From: Scedosporium boydii
Lineage: Eukaryota; Ascomycota; Sordariomycetes; Microascales; Microascaceae
Direction of reading: 5' to 3'
NCBI GenBank assembly: GCA_002221725.1
Contig: NJFT01000040.1
Span: forward strand, 62,001-126,000
DNA: 64,000 bases
The translations under genes and the position numbers were made by a program. A model generated the notes under the pieces. That model had not been told where the DNA came from. It was given only the letters and a program-made list of their open reading frames with translations, and did no database searches. Shown piece after piece: positions 46,847 through 56,349 of this stretch. Numbering within the stretch: position 1 is the first letter of the stretch; each line of letters starts with the position of its first letter.

Positions 46847-49183
46847 ATGTTTACCAACCCAACCCCCCTTCTACTCCTGGGCTTCTTATCCATCGAACTC
46901 AGCGACGCCGTCTCGGCAAACACCCTAGCTCGCAATGTTGAGCGCCTTGAATCCGTCCGCGAGATCAAGGATGTCCAAAAGTCCTTCGCCCAGCTAGCCC
47001 AGTTCGGAAGATGGGCCGACATGGCGGACCTCTTCCTCGCCGACAACGGCACACTTTACTGGGGTCGCGGCGGCCCCCTCGACACGAACAACGCCGACAT
47101 CGTGAAGGGCCCGGCCGAGATCGAGAAGTGGCTTCGCGAAGATGGGGGCAGTATGGATGGCGTCAAGCCCGGGTCCCTCCATACTCACCTCAACGAAATG
47201 CCGTTGGTCAGCCTCTCCCAGGATGGACGCACTGCTAAAGCTCGCTGGCAGGTCTTGCGTCTCCTTGGTGATGGCGCCGGAAAGACGCGCATCCAGGGAG
47301 GCGTTTACGAAAATGAGTATATCCGCACCATCGGAGACGGAGATGACGACGCTCTTGGCTGGAAAATTTCCCTTCTTCGTTACTACCCAATGACGGCGGG
47401 CGATTACGCCCAAGGATGGGGAAATGTGGGCAGCGGATCACGCGCATTGCCCATCATCCCGTACCACTTCACCCCCGACGAGGCGGGCATACCTATCCGG
47501 CTCCCGGCAGAAGCGGACTCGGACAAGGAAGTCGATGCCGCCGACCTTGCCTACCGAATTAGCAGACTTAATGCCGAGGATGACGTCCGCAACCTTCAAC
47601 ACGCATACGGCTATTACATTGACCAGCGCATGTGGACAGATGTCCTTGATTTGTGCACCTCTGATTCCCAGATCATCATCGACGGCATCGCCCACACTGG
47701 ATTGGACAACATTCGTGAGGCGCTAGAGGGGTGGATGGGTCCTGAGAGCCTCGCTCAAGGGATCTTGAATGAGCATCCGATGTTCGATACCATGGTGGAA
47801 GTTAGCGGCGATGGAAAGACCGCTGTGGCGAGGGGACTCGAGATCGGCCTGATCGGCGACGCAGGGAAGAAAGCGGGCAAGTGGGAGTTTAATATATTGG
47901 GCAACAGTTTCGAGAAAGATGCGGATTCCGGCCTCTGGAAAATTAAGACAATCAACATCACGCGTCTCATCGAAGCCGACTATTCCCCCAACGGATGGGC
48001 TGATGGAGGAAATCTACCGTCTAAACAAAGCACCATCGCACCTCCCGAGTTTCTCTCCCACACGTGGCGGCGCTCTCACCCCATACCAGAGGACTATTAC
48101 TCGGTGCCGGCGACTTCGGGTAATTCAACCGAAGCCCTCCTCGAAACCCTCGAGGGCCAACTAGCACAGTCCCTCGCCTTCGACGAGAGCGAGAATGTCG
48201 GTTCCGCCTACGGGTACTTCGCCGACGACATCCGCTGCCAGATGTTCGCTGACTTGCACGCCGAGAAGGGCTTCAAGGAGTCTCCGGGGGTTGGCTGGTA
48301 TTACACCCGAGATCGCATCGCGCAGGCATGCCTGGCTCGGTACAACACCAACACTCCGAACCCACAGCGACCCAACGTGCCATTTCATTGGCGGCTGCAG
48401 CCTGTTATCATCTCGTCGAGGGACGGGAGATCGACGAGCATGCGGACGAAGCTGCTACAATTTGGGACGTCGAGCGGGAGCAAGGGAGGTTTCAACGGCG
48501 TTTGGGGATTTAATGGCGGGATGTACCATGATCAGTTTATTCTTGAGGATGCAGCTAATGGGACTGCAAGGAGGAAGTTGTGGTGCCTTACTATCGACGA
48601 GTTCTACTGGCAGTCGCGCAGTTGGTCCGGAGGTTGGGCTGGAGCAGGTCAACGAAAGAGACATCGAATATCTCCAAGACAAGGCCTTAACAACTACCCC
48701 CCTGATGTCGATCTCAAAAACCCTAAACTTGGCGAAAGAGAAAGGGGTTTCTCGGGTGGGCCTACGGAAACAGTTGCATACCCATCGATCCAGCCCATGT
48801 GGTTCTCTTACAGGAACCCTGTCAGCGGAAGACTCCCCCAGCATTATTGGGGACCAGGTTGCGTGCCTTGTCGTGGGGCGAAGCCTGAGTGGGCGTTGAT
48901 GAAGAACGGGTTTCAGGAGCCACCAACCGGGCCGTCACTTGTGTCCGCTATTATGATGGAGGATTCTAGGGTTGTTGGCAACGTGACTGCAGGACCCGAA
49001 GAAACAGTGTCTGGCATCGTGGAATTATGGGACGGCAAGGACGTACTATTACAGTCGGGTTCTTTGGGAGAAGATGGTAGTTTCTCGTTTACTCTCCCGG
49101 CCGAGGAGAGCCCAGAGAATGACTTGGTGGTCGCTTATCGAGGCAACGACATTCTCAGGGGTGGAAGAGGAAAGGTCATCTGA
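46847..49183 (+). CDS. Secreted protein with repeated NTF2/SnoaL-like domains
   Basis: A single exon encodes 778 aa with a signal peptide (LLLLGFLSIELSDAVS, cleaved near residue 24). Three segments share the SnoaL-like/NTF2 pattern of a first helix pair followed by a cone of strands: REIKDVQKSFAQLAQFGRWADMADLF (about 38-63), AEDDVRNLQHAYGYYIDQRMWTDVLDL (about 240-268) and ESENVGSAYGYFADDIRCQMFADL (about 447-470). Each is followed by a strand-rich part. The first two repeats end alike, with WKISLLRYY and WKIKTINITRLIEADYSPNGW. The C-terminus (about 640-778) is a different, strand-rich region ending in a beta-sandwich-like piece (GNVTAGPEETVSGIVELWDGKD). NTF2-like folds serve as isomerases, hydroxylases or binding scaffolds. 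Which applies here is unknown. Confidence 0.75.
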   Translation: MFTNPTPLLLLGFLSIELSDAVSANTLARNVERLESVREIKDVQKSFAQLAQFGRWADMADLFLADNGTLYWGRGGPLDTNNADIVKGPAEIEKWLREDGGSMDGVKPGSLHTHLNEMPLVSLSQDGRTAKARWQVLRLLGDGAGKTRIQGGVYENEYIRTIGDGDDDALGWKISLLRYYPMTAGDYAQGWGNVGSGSRALPIIPYHFTPDEAGIPIRLPAEADSDKEVDAADLAYRISRLNAEDDVRNLQHAYGYYIDQRMWTDVLDLCTSDSQIIIDGIAHTGLDNIREALEGWMGPESLAQGILNEHPMFDTMVEVSGDGKTAVARGLEIGLIGDAGKKAGKWEFNILGNSFEKDADSGLWKIKTINITRLIEADYSPNGWADGGNLPSKQSTIAPPEFLSHTWRRSHPIPEDYYSVPATSGNSTEALLETLEGQLAQSLAFDESENVGSAYGYFADDIRCQMFADLHAEKGFKESPGVGWYYTRDRIAQACLARYNTNTPNPQRPNVPFHWRLQPVIISSRDGRSTSMRTKLLQFGTSSGSKGGFNGVWGFNGGMYHDQFILEDAANGTARRKLWCLTIDEFYWQSRSWSGGWAGAGQRKRHRISPRQGLNNYPPDVDLKNPKLGERERGFSGGPTETVAYPSIQPMWFSYRNPVSGRLPQHYWGPGCVPCRGAKPEWALMKNGFQEPPTGPSLVSAIMMEDSRVVGNVTAGPEETVSGIVELWDGKDVLLQSGSLGEDGSFSFTLPAEESPENDLVVAYRGNDILRGGRGKVI

Positions 49184-49503
49184 AGAGTCTCTAAGTCGGA
49201 AGACTCGATCAGTAGTTCTCAGGAATTCCCTTTTCCTCTTTTCGATATTGATACATATGTCAGTGCGACGACGTAGGGTTTTTTTCATTGAGGTCTATCT
49301 TAGACTATCGATATGTAAATCGTTAGCTCGAGATAGACTTAAGCAGATCTTATTCACTCGAAACCTTACCAGTATAGACTACCTCGTATAAAGCCGTGGG
49401 TAGTGGAGGTTGGCTTCTCTCAAGTTCTCTGCGACCGGGACAATGAATGTGAGAGGGAAGGAGCCAAAAAGTAAAGAAAAAAGGACAGAAAAAAGGAAAT
49501 TTC
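49184..49503. other. 3' region of SnoaL-like gene and Pol III terminators
   Basis: No gene. Two A6 runs near 49476-49495 are T6 runs on the minus strand and lie just downstream of the minus-strand tRNA, fitting RNA polymerase III termination. Confidence 0.5.
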
Positions 49504-49575
49504 TGGACGCACCCGGAATCGAACCGGGGACCGCCTCTATGCTAAAGAGGAATTATACCACTAAACCATGCGCCC
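49504..49575 (-). tRNA. tRNA-Ala (anticodon AGC), copy 1
   Basis: The 72-nt cloverleaf reads from GGGCGCATGGTTTAGTGG to GCGTCCA on the minus strand. The acceptor stem GGGCGCA pairs with TGCGTCC (one G-U). The anticodon stem CCTCT/AGAGG encloses the loop TTAGCAT (anticodon AGC). The T arm is CCCGG TTCGATT CCGGG. It has no intron and no encoded CCA. T-runs downstream on the same strand fit Pol III termination. The sequence is identical to the divergent copy at 49964-50035. Confidence 0.93.
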
Positions 49576-49963
49576 TTCTTTGATGGGAGACAACTCCAGC
49601 GGGCACGCCATGAAAAATATGGGTTGGGCATGAAGCTACAGCCTGAGCCTTCGCAGTTCTCACAATATCTTGGTTGGATTGTGAGATCTCTTTTCAATAT
49701 CTACCGCATAAGGAGGTAGAAATATCGACTAAATCTATCCCGGTTGTAAGCTGAGATAGAAGAAGAGAAATTACTCGCATCCCCACCCGGGTGGAAAACA
49801 ACTTCGGAAAATATACTCTGATGATGCTCTTCCTCCATTCCCGTAGTTTCGATAATAGGTATTTTCGCAGACTCTGAATACTCTGAACGCACCTGGTAAC
49901 ACGATCCTTGTCTCGGCGATTTTTTCATGGCGGACCCCGTCTGCTTGTCCTCCATCAACTGCG
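49576..49963. other. Spacer between the divergent tRNA genes
   Basis: 388 bp that separate two identical tRNA-Ala genes transcribed away from each other. No gene was recognised inside. Confidence 0.5.
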
Positions 49964-50035
49964 GGGCGCATGGTTTAGTGGTATAATTCCTCTTTAGCAT
50001 AGAGGCGGTCCCCGGTTCGATTCCGGGTGCGTCCA
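49964..50035 (+). tRNA. tRNA-Ala (anticodon AGC), copy 2
   Basis: Same 72-nt cloverleaf as copy 1 with no base differences, on the plus strand. TTTCTTTTT follows within 15 nt and should act as a Pol III terminator. Internal A and B boxes (TGGTTTAGTGG and GGTTCGATTCC) are in the expected places. Confidence 0.93.
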
Positions 50036-51526
50036 ACGTTTCTTTTTGCACTTCATATTCTTTCTTTCCTTTTATTTTTAATTTCATTTATTTGTTATTT
50101 TCTGTACTGAAAACGAAATGCGGTAACGGTTTGTGTCATCTAGAAGAGAACTAGTGGTCATCAAGGAGTATCGATGCTATGATACAGACCCTTTGCTCTG
50201 TTCATTGCTGTTCGCAAATTACTATCAACGATGGAATAGAATGTGCTCTTCAGATTTCTACTGGATGGGTCTGGTCAACACTGGTTCCGGAGCGGACCAG
50301 CACGCGCCCTATTGTGTTTGAGTTGGCTCTGCGGTTCTTCTCAACCCCCACTAAAGGCGAGGGAAAAATATCACTTTTACAACCATTTGATGGGATCGTG
50401 GCCCGTGAGTGAATCTATCTTCGACGCTCCGCTGCTCCTGTGCATGCGCAAGTCACAAAGGAGTTTTATAGATCACCTGTCTACGGCAATATTTAGCCGG
50501 AGTGATTGAGCCACGAGGAGGATCACCCATTAGATTCTTTATAAGACCTTGCACTTGCTTAGTCCAAGGAGAGTGTTTTTCATGCCCCCGTCGGTCAACG
50601 GGTTTTACTTAGCATAACGATCTGCCTATTGATGTCTGATTTGGTAGAGGACTATCGACATACAGTAGCTATATACCGAATGAAGGCTCAGATTATTGAA
50701 GCTCTTCGAGTTTCGCAGTCTCATGGGCCGGCTGAGGGCCCGGTGGGGGATCCGGTGGGGCGTAGCAGCAGTCGCGTCTCGTCTTTTCGGACACTTTTCA
50801 GTTGTTTCGAAATGGCCTACATTGTAGAGCTCGGATGATTGTATGGCGATCATGGTGCCATCCCTGCCCTGCCGTTACTGTGTGTTCCAGGTCCAGAGTC
50901 CACCGGCAGGGCAATCAATGTAGGTCGTGAATGCATCTATCTTTCGTCATAACGGTTATACTAATAGAGGATCCATAAAGAGATTCAGGTCGATGTTCCA
51001 CCTCAGTGTAGAGGCTTCGAGATGATCATCTGTGGGCCTGTGTGTCAAAGCCGTTTCACTCTCTTTCCACGCCAACGAGCGGGCGGCCTTTGGCGATTAG
51101 GCGCTACTTGTTTCGAGTTTGTCCTAAACACGTAGAATACGTCCAGCGGCCTCCTTGATGAGTAATTATAACTATATAGTAGGTATTTCCCGGTACGGCC
51201 TGCCTCAGGTGCAGAAGATGGTGGTGGTAATATTCCAGAAGACCTCAAATCTTCGATTCTCTGATCGACAATCTCAGGTCACCCCACGGTGATGAGACCG
51301 ATGCCGTGCCAGCAGCTATTCAGTGAAATATATCTTACTAATTCAAGGATTATGTCTTTTATCGACAGGCATGTTTGGTCAAGGAGAGGCATACAAAATG
51401 TATTGGCAGTCTGATATTGTTTGGGTTTCTGGGCCGCCCTGTAGTCGTCACAATACAATAACATCGAAGTCGACCTTGAAGTCGTTCCTTTTTTAATAAA
51501 CAGAACCACGCTGAGCGTTGTTCGCC
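50036..51526. other. Intergenic, 1.5 kb, no gene seen
   Basis: Only short overlapping ORFs without motifs. The right part is presumed promoter of the MFS gene. Confidence 0.4.
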
Positions 51527-53903
51527 ATGATGGCCTCGATGAACGATCGTGACCGGAAGCTCGGCCTAACTAGAGCAGATCGAAACACATACCTCATTCC
51601 GTATAGCGTCGTCGATTTTCGAGACTCCTGGGTTCGCGACAGAGTTCCACCGCCGTCTCCGTCTTTTTCTACGGACTCTACACGCTTTGGTGACGAAGAG
51701 TCGCCCTTGGCACGATATGATTCTGGTGACCCGCCGCTCAAGTACAGAGCGGGGAATGAACAATCGGAGCGGGTGCTTGGTAGTACTGAAATCTACGACA
51801 AGCATGGCAATCTTAGGTTGATTCCCGTACGAAACGGATTCCTAGAGAAAAGGAAAGGAATTATTTTTGACTCGTGACTAACACTCTCGTCTCAGACGCC
51901 GACTCCAGATCCAAAAGGTATGCGTTCAATATAATTATCGCACAACAGAATCTTTGTTGAATAACGGGATTTCTAGATCCATTAAATCTACCAGAGTGGC
52001 GCAAATGGCTTGCAATTGGCTCTTTGTGTTTCTGTAAGTTCCTCGTGCCTGTGTAATGCGGTCCCTCCCCCCATTTGACCTCATCTTCTAAATATCGGCA
52101 GTCGGGTCCGTATCCCTAGCGGTCGAGATAGCCGTTAGCGGCTTGTTGCCGGTCTTCCTCCTCGAGTATTCCGGCGTTGATCCTCGTTCTACCCTCAAGA
52201 AAATCGATCTCAAGAACAATCCGGATCCTCTCGCCGTTGTCCCTGATGGTATCACACCCATCCCACTTGCGCAAGTGTCTCTCCTGGCAACCATCCCTAT
52301 GCTCAGCAACGGCATTGCTACTTATCTCCTTGTACCGTTGTCAACAGCAATCGGGAGGCGCCCGGTGCTGATCCTGACGTCAACTCTCTCTTGGACGTCT
52401 GGTTTCTGGGCTGGGCACAGCACATCTCTCAACAGCCACATCGCTGCGCGGGCCATCCACGGATTGGGATCCGGGGCAGTCGAGGCATTGCTTCCGTTGA
52501 TTGCACAAGATATGGTTTTTATCCATCAGCGGAATAAAGCGGTAGCTACCATCATTGCCAGCCAGGTACGTTTTAAATTTGTCAACTATTTCGCGTGCCC
52601 CGACAACGGTTCGACGAGCGACTGACTATGACGATTAATTGCAAAAGGGGCCCATGATCGCGTTGTTGGGCATCCTAGGCCCATACATTTCGGTGAATCA
52701 CGACTGGCGTTGGATATACTGGGGCACCTCGGCCGTCGGCATCGTAGCCTGGATATTATTGATACTTTTTGTTCCTGAGACTAGAAAACAACGGTCGATG
52801 GAGGAACTCAGTGAGACCCCAAAATATCTTCCCTTCCACTTTTTGGGTTGTTTCTGGAGACTGACGAGGGCAAACTATTAGATGGACAACAGCTATGGCC
52901 AGTCCAGCCTGGTGAGAGTCGCACAGCTCTTGACTATACTACCTATGGGCGCCGAACACGGTGGGACGATGTTGGCTTCTTCCAATATGGCTACTTCTGG
53001 AAGGAAAGTGGCATCCAAATCATCGCCACCCTTAAATCGCTGTTCTTCCCTGGTATCATTTGGTGCATACTCCTACAAACGGCGTTCGGCATCGTCATGG
53101 GCGTCACCATCCAGGCTGTCTCCTTTGCTCTGCTTGCTTCTGGGTACGCATTCATTCCTATCCATCCGTAGATGTTTTATCAAGCATCGAATAACACAGG
53201 TCTTGTATTCTAGAGTGCCTTTCGAGCTTACAGGCCTGAGCCAAATCCCCCAAATGCTGTCGACGGTCGTCATCTTCTTTGTCGGCGGACCAGTGGCCGA
53301 TAAAGTTGCTCTGTGGATATCAAGACGCTTCGGTCGACGCGAGCCCGAGTACCAGCTTCCGAACTTGATCGTCCCAATCATTTTCGCCATCATCGGCACT
53401 CTCATCTTCGGTTATGCCAATCAATTCGGGCTGCACTATGCCCTGCTCCTCCTTGGTACTTTCTTCACTTTGACAGCTACCTTGACCTGTGCTCCTATTA
53501 TCAACAATTACGCTGTTGAGAGTTATCCGCAATGGGCCGGGTATGTCTCTTCTATATATTTCGTGTCGGTTATTGCCTATCAAGAGTCTTATTGACGAGT
53601 GGCTGTTCAGACCTGTGCTCGTTAATGTGTCAACATTTCGGCTTTTCACGAGCTTCTTCTTCACTACACAAGTTACGACTTGGATCTCTCAATTGGGTAG
53701 GCCAAACCATTTCTACTCGCCATTCTGACAGCTAACCACTTTGATCACAAACAGGGCCGTTGAGGTTTATGACTTACCTGGCCGTGATGCTCCTGGTTAT
53801 GCTGTGCGGCATTCCACCGCTGTTCCTCTATGGAAAGAAAATCCGTGGCTGGACCTCTGGTAGGGTCGGCAGAAAGCGGACAGCGGATCTTTGGAGGCGT
53901 TAG
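51527..53903 (+). CDS. MFS transporter, DHA1-like, nine exons
   Basis: Exons are 51527-51826, 51896-51917, 51977-52033, 52102-52565, 52648-52810, 52882-53143, 53214-53540, 53611-53696 and 53755-53903, giving 609 aa with every phase consistent. The second exon is only 22 nt but supplies TPTPDPK ahead of DPLNLPEWRKW, the usual lead-in to helix 1. Transporter features: AVEIAVSGLLPVFLLEY (helix 1), PLSTAIGRRPVLI (the loop 2-3 motif), ARAIHGLGSGAVEALLPLIAQD (helix 4), DWRWIYWGTSAVGIVAW and LFVPETRKQRS (end of half 1), GPVADKVALWISRRFGRREPE (loop 8-9) and FMTYLAVMLLVMLCGIPPLFLYG (last helix). Twelve helices are expected, so it is probably a plasma-membrane drug/H+ or nutrient antiporter. The substrate cannot be told. 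Unspliced reading gives false breaks. Confidence 0.87.
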
Positions 53904-54650
53904 TTGTGAAATATGCTGCTGGTTATCGTGCTAGAACTCCGGAGATGTCGTGAAACGACTCGCTGGTTAGATAGATCCGTAGGCTTTTGTATTGAAGAAC
54001 GTACAAGATAGGATAGATGGCTCCATACGGATCGATTGTTCTCGCATCCGCAGGAAAGAAATAGATTTGCAGAAAGATTTTCCGATAGAGTCCCATCGTC
54101 GTGAAGGCGGGAAGCAGGAGAGAGACATGGCGAAAGACTCGAGAGGAAAGAAAACCTCCTAGGTTATCCCCAAAGTCTATTCACTACAAGTCTTAGGAAT
54201 TATCGTCAAGCAAAATATATATCTAAATATTTGATCTTTCCGAGATCGACGACGTCCTTGGTTAGGGGTATGTTAAGAACTTGGCCTGTAGCCTGTGGGT
54301 GGTGTGGAGAGGGAAGAAGAAAAAAAAAAAAAAAAAAAAAAAGAAAGAAACTCGATTTTGATGCCATCGTCCATCCAGTGCTCTTTTGGGGGCATCGGTG
54401 ATCAAATACCTCGTAGGAGCGGTGAGACTCTCGACATTGGACAGACCGGACGTTAGAGACTATCCACTATCCACACTCCGGCATATTCCGTGTAAGAAAA
54501 ATTGTGGGAAGCGTATCCAGTGATCAGCCACGGCTCGTGGAGTCTCCTGAGAATTCGTACCCCGCTTCAACACGCGTGATCCGGCGCAGACTTCACACCT
54601 GCAGGATGCGACGACGACAAACCAGGACAGAGCCCTGAATCGCATCCGTC
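53904..54650. other. Intergenic with poly-A tract
   Basis: No gene. It holds a run of 23 A at 54320-54342 and some AT-rich sequence. The right end is the promoter of the F-box gene. Confidence 0.45.
54320..54342. repeat. 23-nt A homopolymer
   Basis: Uninterrupted A tract followed by GAAAGAAA. It could be a simple repeat or the trace of a retroposed tail, though no element precedes it. Confidence 0.8.
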
Positions 54651-56054
54651 ATGCCAGGATCTCCAGAGTTCAGCTCTCTCCCCACCGAAGTCCTGAGGGC
54701 CATTTGCGTCCAGCTGCAGGGCGACCACGGTCTTGGCAATGGAGATCTGGCACGCCTATCCTTGACGTGCCAAAGGCTAGGCGATATCGCGCAGTCCATA
54801 CTCTACCAGCACTTCCATGAGAGGCACGATGAGCCCGGTATCAATATTGATGGGGATGATGAAGATGAAGACGATGACGGCCGGCTCGTCCCCTTTCTGC
54901 GAACAGTCATTCTCCGTCCTGATCTAGCTCGGTATGTGGCGGAACTATGCGTCGACTTCCATGGACGTCCTTGCATGACGGAAGATGATTTCGACCTTTT
55001 CAAGGAGACTGCAAGAAAACACCAGTTCGAGCTCCCAAGAGAGTTTATCATATTCACCGATCCTCGAATAAAAAAGCACGGTCCTCTAGACTTGGAGATA
55101 GACCCAACCACCGCCAGCGGCATAGAAGTTGTCCTGCAACTGCTCCTATTGCACTTGCCAAACCTTCAATCGGCCCAGATATACATTCCGAATTCGCTAA
55201 CGACTTTTCCCCACTTGGATATTGTGGCTCGCCAACAGGAAGGCGGAGACTCCGGTTTGGCCTCATTTCGTCGTCTGGGAATCACAAACTACGGTAGTGG
55301 CGTTCGGCTTGGGTCTATGAGGAACTTGCTCGCATTCTGTCCCAATCTGGAGACCTTGCAAGTATCCCGCTGCAGGAATGTGGTGCCAGACCTGCCGCTA
55401 GGTAATCTGGTTAAGCTAGAAATCGATCCTGGCGATCTCTCTTTCAATCATCTATCGGAACTGCTGGCCGCTTGCCCTAAGCTCGAAGCCTTCAAATACC
55501 GATCCGAATGGAACCCCAGAGTCAGGTTTTGGGGCCTAGACTTACCGTTCAACCCCAGAGAAGCTCTTGAAGCTCTCCGGCCATTTCAGGCACAACTGAA
55601 GATTCTCGAACTCGATCTCAGCGAGCGCGATAGATTTTCCGATCGCGAGGAGGAAAAAGAGTTCATCACATCACTACGAGAGTTCTCCGCACTCGAAAGG
55701 ATTAAACTCCATTGTTCCGCCATTTTCTCCGGCGGTGAGAGGGCCCAGCCCGGTTCCAGAAATGGCCGATTCGCCGAATTACTTCCCGGTAGCGTGAAGC
55801 ACTTGATTCTGGTACAGCCATATCCTTCGATGTACCGTGATCTTTTGAAGCTGGGGAAGTGTGCGGCGAGTCGTTTCCCATCTCTGGGTACTGTCGAGGT
55901 TCAATGGACGCCGAAAAACATGCCCTCCGGTTTTACCGTGCCTCAGGTTGCTGATATTCGCTGGATGTTCAAAAGCCACGGAGTTGATCTTCTGTTGGAC
56001 GATCCTACGCCCGGAAGCATCTCTTCTATACCTCGTTTTAGTATTCGTCCCTAG
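54651..56054 (+). CDS. F-box protein with LRR-like region
   Basis: A single exon of 467 aa. The F-box is at residues 8-56 (FSSLPTEVLRAICVQL ... LARLSLTCQRLGDIAQSIL). An acidic Asp/Glu stretch (GDDEDEDDDG, about 69-78) is followed by irregular Leu-rich repeats (LLALAFCPNLETLQVSRCRN type, LAACPKLEAF, LKILELDLSER). It probably recruits targets to an SCF ligase. It is not an obvious close paralogue of the other two F-box genes in the window. The start is the first in-frame Met, five codons before the F-box. Confidence 0.82.
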   Translation: MPGSPEFSSLPTEVLRAICVQLQGDHGLGNGDLARLSLTCQRLGDIAQSILYQHFHERHDEPGINIDGDDEDEDDDGRLVPFLRTVILRPDLARYVAELCVDFHGRPCMTEDDFDLFKETARKHQFELPREFIIFTDPRIKKHGPLDLEIDPTTASGIEVVLQLLLLHLPNLQSAQIYIPNSLTTFPHLDIVARQQEGGDSGLASFRRLGITNYGSGVRLGSMRNLLAFCPNLETLQVSRCRNVVPDLPLGNLVKLEIDPGDLSFNHLSELLAACPKLEAFKYRSEWNPRVRFWGLDLPFNPREALEALRPFQAQLKILELDLSERDRFSDREEEKEFITSLREFSALERIKLHCSAIFSGGERAQPGSRNGRFAELLPGSVKHLILVQPYPSMYRDLLKLGKCAASRFPSLGTVEVQWTPKNMPSGFTVPQVADIRWMFKSHGVDLLLDDPTPGSISSIPRFSIRP

Positions 56055-56349
56055 CTTGGGTTTCTTTTGTCGGAGGTGGGCTTTATATAAAATGAGATGA
56101 GGCTAATATATGGAGTTTGGCGCATCTAAATTCACCCGTCGAGTTACTCTTTGCGATTAATAAGTGTTTACCGCACGTAATTTTGTAGATCATCTCATTA
56201 ACATCATCCGTCGTACCAGTTGCGCTGGATTTGCCAGTGAGAGAGATCTAAGGGGGCGCCCAAAGCAGCCGGATTGGCCCATGCAATGCACGACGGCTGC
56301 GCATCTCTGCCTTTCTTGTTGTAAGGTCCACAAGTCTATCCCCAGCCAT

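Noticed and set aside
52566..53610. Apparent breaks in the MFS transporter
   Set aside because: All of them fall on short introns and the nine exons stay in phase, so it is not a pseudogene.
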